Assembly (NCBI GenBank): GCA_947499635.1
Contig: CANMPD010000007.1
Coordinates: forward strand, 1 to 64,000
DNA length: 64,000 nt
Source: an uncultured Paracoccaceae bacterium
GTDB taxonomy: Bacteria > Pseudomonadota > Alphaproteobacteria > Rhodobacterales > Rhodobacteraceae
Direction of reading: 5' to 3'
Below the pieces are notes generated by a model, which was given only the letters and a program-made list of their open reading frames with translations, made no database searches and was not told the DNA's origin. Shown here piece after piece: positions 45,831-55,273 of this stretch. The translations under genes were made by a program, and so were the position numbers. How positions within the stretch are numbered: the stretch's first letter is position 1; each line of letters starts with the position of its first letter.

Positions 45831-47671
45831 TCTGTCAATCTCAATTGGCGGATTGCGGTTGCGATTGATGCAAAGGCATCCGAAATTTCCAAGCCATCTA
45901 CATCGTAATAGTGCGAGTCAGAGCTGGCGCAATTTTGGAGAAGCGTTTGGCCACTGCTTGGAGCCTCAAAACCAATGGTAAAGACTGTAATCCCCGCGTC
46001 GCGCGCAGCCTGACAGATGTTAGTGGTTCGACTATTTTTCGTAGATGTGCCGTAAGCACTGCGCAGGTCAAAACGCCAGTCATCTTCGGCATCGTTACGG
46101 CCTAGCCAGTCTTCGTAAATTTCATAAGCAACATAGTTGATCGTGGTTTCGGCCAAAAGATCTTCGAAACTAAGAGGCAGGGCAGTTCCCGGTTCATCTT
46201 CGGTGGTTTCAGTGACGCTGCGGCAGGACCCATTGCGCCTATAGCTGTTGCATGTTGTGGTCGTTACCTCTCCGTTACCGTAAGGATGATCTAGGACTTC
46301 GTGTGTGTCATGGTTATAATACTTTTGATAGTCGCTGTCATTTTCGTCGTAAATATACGTGGAATAGACATCTTCCTCTGCATTGTACCAAACACCTGAA
46401 TATCCTTCGCGATATTCGTCTTCGACGTAAAATTGGCTGGTATTGGCCCCATCTGTCATCAAAACGATAACTTTTAGCGTGTCACTGTCATTATATGCAG
46501 TGGGTCGATCAAAAAACGTCGATGCAATGTAAGGGGTTTCACCATCAGTCAGGTCTTCGATAACCGGCTGAATGGATGGGTCAAGCAACGCCGTGCCCCA
46601 CTTCATTCCAATGTCGATCGACGTGTTTTCCCCCGCTTCGAACGCGTCAATATAATCATGAAGGGTGTCTTCGTCATCTTCAAACAGCAATGCTGTCCGC
46701 TCTGGAGAATCCGTGTGAGAGGCGCAAGTTGCCAGTGCCACATGTGAGCTGCTGGTGCGGTAGTCGTTTGTGCGCCAAGGCGAGAAATGCATTGTCCTTT
46801 GATAGGACTCTCCGATCTCAAACGCGGTGGTTTCAAAGTCGTCGGATTCAAAATTCACGCAATGGGAGTAGTGGTTGTTATCGTCCACAACGACAACGGC
46901 GCCACTTGGATCTGTCCCGTCGTTTGTCAGAGCGTTAGATAAGAATGGTTCATCGACCGCGTCGTAAAATGATGCGCCAGAGGTGCGGTTTTCGATCTCG
47001 ACGTCGTAGTTATCTAAAAACTCCTGCGGCATTGAGACTTGCGTAGAGTAGGGGACGATGGAAAATGATAAATTCCCATCTTCGGTATTCTCATCAAGTG
47101 TGGTTACGAATTCTTTTGCCGCTGTCTTAAGATTGGTGAGGCGATTGTTGCTGGCCATCGACCCTGAGACATCTAAGACAAGGGAAATTTCTACTCTGTC
47201 GATACTTTCTTGCGCAGTGGACGCGGCATTCAGAGGCAGATTGTCTTCGCGACCAGCAAAGCCCATCCAGTAGATTTCAAAAGCGTCATTTACAGTTACA
47301 CTCACCTTTTTGGACGTCGGGTTAACTGCACCTTCCGGGAGGATTTCCGTTTCAGGGGTATTGTAATATTCTTCTAGGCCAGCTTTTGTCAGATAATCCA
47401 GAACTACAGCCGCAGGTTCTAATTCTTGGTCTAGGTCTGCGGCAGCCAAAACGGCGCGGTCGAGCGTATACTGCAGCTGTGTCCGGTCTCGTTCCAGACG
47501 GACCAAATCCATACCGATGCCGCAAACTGCTAACATAGCTAACATGAACAGTAATGTCGGTGCGGCCAGTACCCCCTTGTCGTCACGCAGGAAGCGGCGA
47601 AGTGCTTTATGAAACAGAGAAGATCGCATTATTTTAGTTTGGGCTGCTGTATTCTTAAAGTCATCGTTCAT
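45827..47671 (-). CDS. TadG-like protein with von Willebrand A domain
   Basis: 614 residues from the ATG at 47671. An N-terminal TadG-type transmembrane segment (G-V-L-A-A-P-T-L-L-F-M-L-A-M-L) precedes a large vWA domain with MIDAS motif D-V-S-G-S-M at about 185 and later I-V-L-M-T-D-G-A-N-T. The inserted region is rich in Asp, Glu, Tyr and Asn; a Cys-rich stretch occurs at about 490. It is probably a pilus-associated adhesin or scaffold. It heads the operon with TadE- and TadF-like genes. Confidence 0.82.
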   Translation of the reverse strand: MNDDFKNTAAQTKIMRSSLFHKALRRFLRDDKGVLAAPTLLFMLAMLAVCGIGMDLVRLERDRTQLQYTLDRAVLAAADLDQELEPAAVVLDYLTKAGLEEYYNTPETEILPEGAVNPTSKKVSVTVNDAFEIYWMGFAGREDNLPLNAASTAQESIDRVEISLVLDVSGSMASNNRLTNLKTAAKEFVTTLDENTEDGNLSFSIVPYSTQVSMPQEFLDNYDVEIENRTSGASFYDAVDEPFLSNALTNDGTDPSGAVVVVDDNNHYSHCVNFESDDFETTAFEIGESYQRTMHFSPWRTNDYRTSSSHVALATCASHTDSPERTALLFEDDEDTLHDYIDAFEAGENTSIDIGMKWGTALLDPSIQPVIEDLTDGETPYIASTFFDRPTAYNDSDTLKVIVLMTDGANTSQFYVEDEYREGYSGVWYNAEEDVYSTYIYDENDSDYQKYYNHDTHEVLDHPYGNGEVTTTTCNSYRRNGSCRSVTETTEDEPGTALPLSFEDLLAETTINYVAYEIYEDWLGRNDAEDDWRFDLRSAYGTSTKNSRTTNICQAARDAGITVFTIGFEAPSSGQTLLQNCASSDSHYYDVDGLEISDAFASIATAIRQLRLTE

Positions 47672-48056
47672 TGTGCTGTTTCCAGAAATGCGTTTCCCAA
47701 GCAAAACGCGTGACCAAGGGCAGGTCGAATGCCCATTTGCAAACTCCCAACAAGGCGCTGGGCGGCTTCACGCAAACAATTGATTGAAGAACACGGCAAG
47801 AAAATGACGATTTAGCGTTCAAACTAGACTTCTGAACGAAGCACATATCCTAATGTGAAATAGTAAACGAAATGATAGCAGGGCTAACTATTCATAGGAA
47901 TTTCACTAAGAAATTATGATTGTCACGGTAACGAGAACAGAGATGCAAAATAGTTGCTATTTAGCGATGGAAATAGGGTGGATACCATGCGTTAAGTTTG
48001 ACTAGAGGAAATTGTTTTACTCTCTCGAGTCGTGCCAAAAGGACGGAGATCAGCCA
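47672..48056. other. Divergent intergenic region between TadG-like and gdh genes
   Basis: 385 bases, fairly AT-rich (47840-47960). It should carry both the promoter of the TadG/E/F operon (leftward) and that of gdh (rightward). No precise motif was identified. Confidence 0.4.
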
Positions 48057-49487
48057 ATGATTAATCGCAAAGAACCAAGTTTTCGCGAAAGTGTGGACCT
48101 AATGTTCAATAGGGCAGTTGCTCTAATGGATTTAGCTCCGGGCTTAGAAGAAAAAATTCGTGTCTGTAATGCGACGTATACGGTGCGCTTTGGTGTGCGC
48201 TTGCGCGGAGAGGTGAAGACATTCACAGGTTACCGTTCGGTCCATTCTGAACATATGGAACCCGTTAAAGGAGGGATACGTTATTCCCTTGGCGTGAACC
48301 AAGACGAGGTCGAAGCGCTTGCAGCACTAATGACTTACAAGTGTTCGTTGGTCGAAGCGCCTTTTGGTGGCTCCAAGGGTGGGTTGTGCATCGACCCGCG
48401 TGAATATGAAGAACACGAGCTCGAACGTATCACACGCCGCTTTACCTATGAATTGGCCAAACGTGACCTTATTCACCCTTCTCAAAACGTCCCAGCGCCA
48501 GATATGGGCACGGGAGAACGTGAAATGGCATGGATGGCGGATCAATACGCCCGAATGAACACCACTGACATTAACGCAAAGGCCTGTGTGACAGGTAAAC
48601 CGCTAAACGCAGGCGGTATTGCGGGGCGTGTCGAAGCGACAGGACGTGGTGTACAATACGCACTGCAGGAATTCTTCCGTCATCCTGAAGATATCGCAAA
48701 AGCTGGGCTGAGCGGTACACTTGAAGGGAAACGCGTCGTTGTCCAAGGTTTGGGAAATGTGGGTTATCACGCCGCTAAATTTCTGACACAGGAAGATGGT
48801 GCTAAGGTGATTGCAGTCATTGAACGCGATGGCGGTATCTTGGATGAGAATGGTTTGGATATTGATGACCTACAGGCATGGATTGCCAAACATGGTGGGG
48901 TCGACGGCTATCCGAGTGGTAAGTACATTAAAGACGGTTCTAAATATCTCGAAGCTGACTGTGATATCTTGATCCCTGCGGCTCTTGAGGGAACGATCAA
49001 CCTAGACAACGCTGATCGTATTCAAGCGCCTTTGATCATCGAGGCTGCGAATGGTCCTGTGACTGCGGGCGCCGATGAAATCTTGCGTAAAAAAGGCTGC
49101 GTGATCATTCCAGATATGTATGCAAACGCCGGTGGTGTGACCGTATCTTATTTCGAGTGGGTGAAAAACCTTAGTCACATCCGCTTTGGACGTATGCAGC
49201 GGCGCCAAGAAGAGTCACGTCACCAGTTGGTTGTTGACCAGTTGGAGGGGCTGTCTTCCAGCATGGGTGACGCGTGGTCTTTGGACCCAGAGTTCAAGGA
49301 AAAATACCTGCGCGGTGCTGATGAATTGCAACTTGTACGGTCTGGTTTAGATGACACCATGCGTGTTGCATACCAGTCGATGCGCGAGGTTTGGCATTCG
49401 CGTGATGATGTGACAGATCTGCGTACCGCTGCTTATTTGGTATCGATCGGAAAAGTCGCAGCCAGTTATCAAGCCAAAGGTCTATAA
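48057..49487 (+). CDS. gdhA: Glutamate dehydrogenase (Glu/Leu/Phe/Val family)
   Basis: 476 residues from the ATG at 48057 (GGAG about 8 bases upstream; the TTG at 48012 gives a less likely longer form). Catalytic pattern: Lys-71 in P-V-K-G-G-I-R, Lys-95 in M-T-Y-K-C-S and Lys-107 in G-G-S-K-G-G. A Rossmann domain follows with V-V-V-Q-G-L-G-N-V-G and the N-A-G-G-V-T-V-S-Y-F-E-W-V segment. It interconverts glutamate and 2-oxoglutarate plus ammonia. Cofactor preference is not clear by eye. Confidence 0.92.
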   Translation: MINRKEPSFRESVDLMFNRAVALMDLAPGLEEKIRVCNATYTVRFGVRLRGEVKTFTGYRSVHSEHMEPVKGGIRYSLGVNQDEVEALAALMTYKCSLVEAPFGGSKGGLCIDPREYEEHELERITRRFTYELAKRDLIHPSQNVPAPDMGTGEREMAWMADQYARMNTTDINAKACVTGKPLNAGGIAGRVEATGRGVQYALQEFFRHPEDIAKAGLSGTLEGKRVVVQGLGNVGYHAAKFLTQEDGAKVIAVIERDGGILDENGLDIDDLQAWIAKHGGVDGYPSGKYIKDGSKYLEADCDILIPAALEGTINLDNADRIQAPLIIEAANGPVTAGADEILRKKGCVIIPDMYANAGGVTVSYFEWVKNLSHIRFGRMQRRQEESRHQLVVDQLEGLSSSMGDAWSLDPEFKEKYLRGADELQLVRSGLDDTMRVAYQSMREVWHSRDDVTDLRTAAYLVSIGKVAASYQAKGL

Positions 49488-49516
49488 GGCGTCCTGTGGT
49501 TTGAACACAATCAATT

Positions 49517-49541
49517 AAGGCGCTCTGTATCAGGGCGCCTT
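49517..49541 (+). terminator. Hairpin after gdh
   Basis: AAGGCGCTCTG and CAGGGCGCCTT form an 11-bp stem (one T-G pair) with a 3-base loop. A U tract is lacking, though the flanks are AT-rich. It lies 29 bases after the gdh stop. Confidence 0.6.
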
Positions 49542-49648
49542 AGACTATTGAAAAATCCCATCATACTTTTGCATGGTTTCGCTGTGTGCAGCTTCTGTGA
49601 GCAGTGGCTTAAAACAAAATACCACGCGTAATCGGTGAACGTCCGTAG

Positions 49649-50077
49649 TCACAGTAATACACCAGCATATTCTGCCGAGGCGATGGAGCTGCAAAAGGGG
49701 CTCCACTGACACCCTTGGCAAGCGGATCTCACACGCATAGCAGCAAACTCAATACGAAGAGTTTGGATCAAGGCGCAATCCAATTTCATGTGTAGCCCAG
49801 GCTTGATTGAGAGCGACAATAACTTACCAATCTGACTCGAAGCGGCCTGATCCATAGCAACCACATTCTCGCGATGGCAATGGGCGGTGCTCCCAGAAAT
49901 CTGACTATCAACCAGAGGAGAGCAGATATCATCGGGGCCATCAACGATTTCGATGCCTTCACCTTTGGTTATACGTTCAATGATTGATGCCATATTTGCA
50001 CTAAAATCACGAGAATATCCCTCGCCGACATGGGTCAGAATACAAAGAAGGTGATGTGGACGCAGGGCGACTGTCAT
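49649..50077 (-). CDS. DUF1284 family protein, possible iron-sulfur protein
   Basis: 142 residues with the DUF1284 start pattern H-H-L-L-C-I-L-T and D-G-P-D-D-I-C-S-P-L. Cysteines at 12, 52, 67, 101 and the C-terminal set 120, 123, 129 (C-x2-C-x5-C) suggest metal or Fe-S binding, which is inference. The family has no established reaction. No obvious operon partner: the next gene on the strand is 160 bases upstream. Confidence 0.8.
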   Translation of the reverse strand: MTVALRPHHLLCILTHVGEGYSRDFSANMASIIERITKGEGIEIVDGPDDICSPLVDSQISGSTAHCHRENVVAMDQAASSQIGKLLSLSIKPGLHMKLDCALIQTLRIEFAAMRVRSACQGCQWSPFCSSIASAEYAGVLL

Positions 50078-50236
50078 GAATTATAGATAATTCAAGCTAA
50101 CAAGGACGTCCAGTGTGAGGGTAAAATCAAAAGTCAGTAGATCTGTAGGGGGCAACTCTGACCTTGGCTGGTCGTTTGTATCAGAGTGCCTTGTCGCGTT
50201 GGGTCATTTGTTACCATTAAGCCCCATTTGAGCGGG

Positions 50237-50740
50237 CTAGGTAACGACACGCAAAACGGGTTGTGGTGCACCGGACTGTCTTATCGTTTGATGTCCGCAT
50301 GAAAACCGCGTTGAGAACTGTATTGCACTTCTGATAAAGTATGGGTCCATATTCCCGTCGGTGAGATACATCACTGCGGCTCGCGCCTGCACAGTTTGAT
50401 CACGGCGCATGTGATGCAACATGAGCAAAAACTGTAGTTCGTCCTCGTTAATGTGCTGTCGGCTGCTTATACAAAGTGGATCTTTGTATTGCAGAGGAGT
50501 TGAGCGGCAGTCGTCTAGAGCTTGCGTGACTTTAAATAAGTGGTGCGCAACGGATAAACCTATCGTTTCACCCCAGTGTTCAGATGCGGTTTGCCCAGCT
50601 CGATGCCAACCCAATGGCTGAGATTGAGTGAGAGTATCCCAGAAATGGCGCGCGAGAGGTAGTAAAGCACATTCAAAGTCGTCGAGCCCGCTTGTACTTA
50701 ATGTATTAACGTCATGTGGGGTGTTGGATGATATCTTCAT
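50237..50740 (-). CDS. Unknown protein, paralogue B of a tandem pair
   Basis: 167 residues, no signal or membrane helix. It aligns along most of its length with the upstream gene product (50749-51279). Shared are a D-D-x-E, x-A-R-x-F at about 20-35, W at about 45, K-x-x-Q-A at 70-75, the Y-x-x-P-x-C at 85-90, an E-x(8)-L-x-x-M-R at about 100-112 and an A-x-x-x-x-L-x-x-G-N-x-D near 120-132. It keeps only Cys-90 of the paralogue's C-P-D-C motif. Start ATG follows AAGGTGA, which overlaps the end of the upstream gene. I do not recognise the family. Confidence 0.75.
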   Translation of the reverse strand: MKISSNTPHDVNTLSTSGLDDFECALLPLARHFWDTLTQSQPLGWHRAGQTASEHWGETIGLSVAHHLFKVTQALDDCRSTPLQYKDPLCISSRQHINEDELQFLLMLHHMRRDQTVQARAAVMYLTDGNMDPYFIRSAIQFSTRFSCGHQTIRQSGAPQPVLRVVT

Positions 50741-50748
50741 ATTTCACC

Positions 50749-51279
50749 TTAGTTTCTCGGGCTGTTGTGACGTGAAGGCAAAGCCAAGGCTAATTCACGG
50801 AGCCACATAGTAACTTTTGCGGTGTCATTGCCCTCGCACAAAAGCATCAGTTCGAGTTGGGCACGTTCTAAGCGGTGCTGCCGCATGGCAATCAACGCAG
50901 CGACGATATGCCGTTCATGTTCGGTTAGAATCTGAGAGCAGTCAGGGCAATCGGGAGAATTGTAAACCAAACAGGATCTGCGTGAAACTCTGATTGCTTG
51001 AATGGTTTTGGTAATCAGCGTTGCGATGATGGGACCGTTTTGGTGATCAAAATAATCCTCTCCCGCAGAGAGCGCCTGCATCCAGTCATGACTGTGCGGG
51101 TTGGTGAAGTTGCTAAAGAAATAGCGTGCGATTTTGAGGCAGGTGGCTTCGACGTCATCCGCTCCAATTTGAGTAAGAGTTGTTTCTTTAGGTGTCAGTT
51201 GGCGATCACAGGTTGTTCGTGCTGACGGATGTCTTTGTGAGGGGCGCTCTGCGCGTGCCCATTGCCGTATTGGTTTCAT
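50749..51279 (-). CDS. Unknown protein, paralogue A of a tandem pair
   Basis: 176 residues from the ATG at 51279, which has AGGAGA eight bases upstream; the longer frame to 51378 lacks this. The N-terminal 35 residues are basic and perhaps disordered. The body contains C-x7-C-x2-C at 103, 111 and 114 (C-L-V-Y-N-S-P-D-C-P-D-C), a likely metal site, then a helix-rich tail with A-M-R-Q-H-R-L-E-R-A. It is co-directional with and 8 bases from paralogue B, so one operon. Function unknown. Confidence 0.77.
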   Translation of the reverse strand: MKPIRQWARAERPSQRHPSARTTCDRQLTPKETTLTQIGADDVEATCLKIARYFFSNFTNPHSHDWMQALSAGEDYFDHQNGPIIATLITKTIQAIRVSRRSCLVYNSPDCPDCSQILTEHERHIVAALIAMRQHRLERAQLELMLLCEGNDTAKVTMWLRELALALPSRHNSPRN

Positions 51280-51516
51280 TGTATGTCTCCTGGCCAATAT
51301 CCTTGCACCCAGTAAGAGCGCATTTTGAATGACCGGGTTAATCTCTGGTTTGGCAACAGGATATGACTGGGTGTACAATATCTGACAAAAATAATCAGAA
51401 AAGGCAAGCGCCTACTAAAGCTGTATCAGGTGATTACATCAATATGTGATTTTCAGTTGATATATCAGCTAACAGACGCCAGTGGCGGCGGTCCCAGACC
51501 CTCATTGTGATATGCT

Positions 51517-52701
51517 CTAGATAAAACTGAGTAGGGTCTTTGTCAGTTTTTCTGGATCATACCGTAGCCTATCAACCTGCTTTAAAGGCAGACGTAAACA
51601 CATAATGCCGTAGCGTTTTGAAACCTCTTTACAGTCATCCTCTGGGGTCGCTTCATCACATATAACATGTGTCATTAACCGGGATGGCTCACTCGCTGCG
51701 CCAGAATCTTCGGCCATAGGGTGCAGCACAGCTTGCACTTGATCGACAAGCCGCAAATCGCGTGCTTCGGGATCATTGCCCAAGCTAGGGACATAAACCT
51801 TGGGCACGCAACGTGCTGCAATTGCACGGCCTACACCTGCGGGCAGGAGGTTGGCAATCACGCTGGAGTACAGACTTCCCGGTGGGTAGCAAATCAGATC
51901 TGCTTGCCCGATTAATTTACGATTGCGCTTGGAAAGCGGTACATCTTTGGCCGTAATTTCATGCTCGCCATTGCTAAGAAATAAGCGTTTGATCGCACAT
52001 TCAAGAGGGGGAGCCTCTTTGCCGCTCATTTCGCGCTGACCAATGATGTGACGTCCATTTACCAACTCAGCACCCAGTTGTAAGTTCACATCAACAACCG
52101 CGCGTACGGTGCCGCGTACATCCACCATTTTCGACATCAAAAATAAAACCGGTTCGAGTTGGCGGTCATTTGCCAAATACCCTCCTGCCAAAATCAAATT
52201 CCCGATAGAGGCGCCCCGATAATCAAAATCTGTGCCTGCAGCGTCCATAAACTTAGACAAAAAGCCTTGGATCAACAGACGCATCGGTTGGGGTATCGCA
52301 CGGGTTAACGGGTGTGTTCCGGCGGTCATGTTTAGAACACTCTCGTGCAAGTCAGCCTGTTGCTTTTGTTTCGACAAACGATGAGAAAACAAGGCGTAGA
52401 TATCAGGTTGACCCAAATCAGTTTCATCAGCCAGCGCCATAAGACGGGACCGCAAATCCCCCACAGCTGGCATGTCAAAGGCCTGTCGCAATATTTGAGA
52501 GCTTCCACCGGAATCAAAAGGTGTAATCAAATGCGTGGAGTTAAATGTATACCTTTTGAGTACCCGCGATACGCCATTTAACGCGCTGCCGCCGCTGAAA
52601 AACAAAATACGCGGTCCTAAATGCGGAGCGGATAAAGCTCGTGCGACCCGCAGGTCGTCTGGCAGCGAAATTTCCCGCTCAGTTATGACCTTGTTTATCA
52701 T
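51517..52701 (-). CDS. CofD/YvcK-like protein of the GAK type
   Basis: 394 residues from the ATG at 52701 (AGGTG site upstream; GTG 52734 is an alternative). CofD/YvcK fold: F-F-S-G-G-S-A-L-N-G-V-S near the start, T-P-F-D-S-G-G-S-S at about 62-70, and D-Y-R-G-A-S-I-G-N-L-I-L-A-G-G-Y-L and Y-P-P-G-S-L-Y-S-S. This pattern matches the GAK-system CofD-like subfamily known from genomes with a small cluster of ATP-grasp and HPr-like partners, which I do not see here. Nucleotide-binding or transferase role is likely; the substrate is unknown. Confidence 0.78.
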   Translation of the reverse strand: MINKVITEREISLPDDLRVARALSAPHLGPRILFFSGGSALNGVSRVLKRYTFNSTHLITPFDSGGSSQILRQAFDMPAVGDLRSRLMALADETDLGQPDIYALFSHRLSKQKQQADLHESVLNMTAGTHPLTRAIPQPMRLLIQGFLSKFMDAAGTDFDYRGASIGNLILAGGYLANDRQLEPVLFLMSKMVDVRGTVRAVVDVNLQLGAELVNGRHIIGQREMSGKEAPPLECAIKRLFLSNGEHEITAKDVPLSKRNRKLIGQADLICYPPGSLYSSVIANLLPAGVGRAIAARCVPKVYVPSLGNDPEARDLRLVDQVQAVLHPMAEDSGAASEPSRLMTHVICDEATPEDDCKEVSKRYGIMCLRLPLKQVDRLRYDPEKLTKTLLSFI

Positions 52702-52951
52702 GGCGTCACCTAAGTTACCCAGCTTATGAACCACTAGCAGTGTCGCCGCGGTTTTCGCACCCTTATAAGAGGTAATAACCGTAACGTTTTCAATACCTTT
52801 CGATATCCGTTATGTGTTGTATATGCGCATTTTAGATTTCTGCGGGGGACGATACATACAAGTAAATGCGGTTCGCCCCGCTCGCAGTGTTTTATGAAGC
52901 TTTACAAGGTGGGACAAAAGAGTTCCGTGAGCCATGTCCGTTTGGCATTGA

Positions 52952-53995
52952 TTAAGTCCAATCCAGCACGACTTTCCCTGAACGACCTGATTTCATCTCC
53001 GCAAAGCCAGTTGCAAAATCGGTCACGTTAAAACGATGCGTGATAACACGGCTGACGTCCAAACCGTTTTGAAGCATTGCGATCATTTTATACCAAGTCT
53101 CGAACATTTCGCGGCCGTAGACGCCTTTGATTGTGATTGCCTTAAACACGATGCGGCTCCAGTTCACGGGGGATTGACCTGGTGGGATACCTAACATCGC
53201 AATTTTCCCACCCATAACAAGCGCTTCAATCATCTGATCAAGAGCCACCTGGTTTCCGGACATTTCAAGTCCGACATCAAAACCCTCGGATAAGCCGAGC
53301 GCGTGAATGACATCGTTTAAGTCTTCTTTTGTTACGTCCACGCAGCGAAGAGTCGGAACCACGTGTTCCGCTAAAGCCAGTCGATCTGCGTTGATATCAG
53401 TGAGCACGACATTGCGTGCACCCGCATGACGCGCCACCGCAGCTGCCATGATACCGATAGGGCCGGCGCCGGTGATCAAGACATCTTCCCCCAGCAGGTT
53501 AAAACTTAGGGCGGTGTGAACTGCGTTGCCAAGTGGATCAAGGATCGCACCAATTTCGTCTGGGATGTCATCCGGCAATGGGACCACATTGAATGCTGGC
53601 AATTTAAGATATTGCGCAAATGCCCCTTGTTCGTTCACCCCAATGCCGCGTGTCCCTGGATCAAGGTGGAAGTTTCCTGCCCGCGACTGCCGGCTGTCAC
53701 TCCCGATCAGATGGCCTTCCCCCGAGCACCGCTGGCCAAGAGACAGGCCGGTGACATTGCGACCCATCTCAACAATGACGCCTGCAAATTCATGTCCCGT
53801 AATCATTGGTACAGGAACCGTCGCGGCAGCCCATTCATCCCAGTTCCATATATGAATGTCCGTACCGCAGATCCCGGTCTTATGGATGCGGATTAAAACC
53901 TCATCCGGTCCAATTTCTGGAACTGGGGCATCAACCATCCATAACCCTTCTTCGGGTTTAGATTTCGCGAGCGCTTTCATAGTATTTTGGGTCAT
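52952..53995 (-). CDS. tdh: L-threonine 3-dehydrogenase
   Basis: 347-residue zinc-type alcohol dehydrogenase family member that oxidises threonine to 2-amino-3-ketobutyrate with NAD. Catalytic zinc ligands Cys-43 (G-I-C-G-T-D) and His-68/Glu-69 (G-H-E-F), the G-A-G-P-I-G-I-M-A cofactor loop and the C-terminal G-R-E-M-F-E-T-W motif are present. The structural-zinc lobe is altered: at about 97-112, where E. coli Tdh has four cysteines, this protein reads G-S-D-S-R-Q-S...D, with none. The rest aligns closely. It overlaps kbl by four bases. Confidence 0.92.
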   Translation of the reverse strand: MTQNTMKALAKSKPEEGLWMVDAPVPEIGPDEVLIRIHKTGICGTDIHIWNWDEWAAATVPVPMITGHEFAGVIVEMGRNVTGLSLGQRCSGEGHLIGSDSRQSRAGNFHLDPGTRGIGVNEQGAFAQYLKLPAFNVVPLPDDIPDEIGAILDPLGNAVHTALSFNLLGEDVLITGAGPIGIMAAAVARHAGARNVVLTDINADRLALAEHVVPTLRCVDVTKEDLNDVIHALGLSEGFDVGLEMSGNQVALDQMIEALVMGGKIAMLGIPPGQSPVNWSRIVFKAITIKGVYGREMFETWYKMIAMLQNGLDVSRVITHRFNVTDFATGFAEMKSGRSGKVVLDWT

Positions 53996-55179
53996 GAAAT
54001 CACTCCCAGATCGCGTCCAACTTTGGCAAAGGCTGTTAGCGCGCGGTCAAGGTCATCCGTGCTGAGGGTCGCATTCATCTGTGTGCGAATACGGGCTTGG
54101 CCGCGTGGTACAACTGGAAAGAAAAACCCAGAGACATAGACGCCCTCATCGAACAACCCAGACGCCATTTTCTGCGCCAGATGAGCCTCTCCTAACATGA
54201 CTGGTATAATGGGGTGTTCACCAGGCAAGAGTTCAAACCCAAGTTTGCTCAACCCTGCGCGCCAATAGTTGGCGTTTTCAAACAGCTTGCGACGTAAATC
54301 AGCGCCTTCTTCGACAAGACGAAGGGCTTCAATACCCGCTGCAACGATTGCAGGTGGCAGAGAATTAGAAAACAGATAAGGCCGCGCGCGCTGACGTAAT
54401 AGATCGATTACAGGCTGCGGTCCTGCAATATAGCCGCCAATGGCGCCACCAAGTGCCTTGCCGAGCGTACCTGTAAGGATATCGACATCTACACCGGAAT
54501 GATCTGGCGTGCCTGCTCCGTTTGGTCCCATAAAGCCAGTGGCATGGCAGTCATCAACCATTATGATGGCATCGTATTCATCGGCTAGGGTACGGATGCC
54601 TTGCAGATTGGCCAAGGTGCCATCCATCGAGAAAACCCCATCGGTGGCAATCATGATATGTCGTGCGCCAGCCGATTTTGCCTCTTTCAGCTTGGCTTCA
54701 AGATCATCCATATCGTTGTTTTTATAGCGAAAACGTTTGGCCTTACACAAACGGATACCATCGATAATCGACGCATGATTTAAGCTATCGGAAATGATCG
54801 CGTCATCTGGCCCGAGCAATGGCTCAAACACACCTCCGTTTGCGTCGAAACACGCAGCAAACAGGATCGAGTCATCTTTACCTAGGAAGTTAGCCAGCCG
54901 TTGTTCTAAGATCCGATGCCGATCTTGGGTGCCGCAGATAAATCTGACGCTGGCCATGCCAAACCCTTGCTCATCCATCGCACCTTTGGCGGCTGCAATC
55001 AGCTCGGGATTATCGGCCAACCCTAGGTAGTTGTTCGCGCATAAATTTATCACCTTTTTATTCGCAACCGTCACGGATCCCGCCTGTGGTGAGGTGATGA
55101 GGCGTTCGCGTTTATAAAGACCCTCGCTTTCTATCTGCGAAAGAGTGTTAGCGATGTCGTCAAGGAATGAATTGGACAT
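53992..55179 (-). CDS. kbl: Glycine C-acetyltransferase (2-amino-3-ketobutyrate CoA ligase)
   Basis: 395 residues, PLP enzyme of the alpha-oxoamine synthase family: PLP lysine Lys-241 in G-T-L-G-K-A-L-G-G, Asp-209 in V-D-D-C-H-A-T-G. It converts the Tdh product plus CoA into glycine and acetyl-CoA, completing threonine degradation. ATGA overlap with tdh; a regulator gene lies 94 bases upstream on the same strand. The strong GGAGATA-type site sits close to the ATG. Confidence 0.94.
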   Translation of the reverse strand: MSNSFLDDIANTLSQIESEGLYKRERLITSPQAGSVTVANKKVINLCANNYLGLADNPELIAAAKGAMDEQGFGMASVRFICGTQDRHRILEQRLANFLGKDDSILFAACFDANGGVFEPLLGPDDAIISDSLNHASIIDGIRLCKAKRFRYKNNDMDDLEAKLKEAKSAGARHIMIATDGVFSMDGTLANLQGIRTLADEYDAIIMVDDCHATGFMGPNGAGTPDHSGVDVDILTGTLGKALGGAIGGYIAGPQPVIDLLRQRARPYLFSNSLPPAIVAAGIEALRLVEEGADLRRKLFENANYWRAGLSKLGFELLPGEHPIIPVMLGEAHLAQKMASGLFDEGVYVSGFFFPVVPRGQARIRTQMNATLSTDDLDRALTAFAKVGRDLGVIS

Positions 55180-55207
55180 AAGGTATCTCCTTTGATACCT
55201 AATATCT

Positions 55208-55266
55208 TACATAACGGATTTAATTCCGCAATATTATTATTCCGTAATAACGTACAAAATTCCACC
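55208..55266 (-). promoter_or_regulatory. Candidate operator region in front of kbl
   Basis: The 94-base gap holds two CGGAAT-type half sites on the minus strand (in ACGGAATAA at about 55243-55250 and GCGGAATTAAATCCG at about 55215-55229, an imperfect palindrome) plus AAAATTCCACC (55256-55266). The latter 11-mer recurs at 55924-55934, upstream of the regulator gene. Likely binding sites for the XRE-cupin regulator. Confidence 0.4.
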
Positions 55267-55273
55267 AAAGCGC

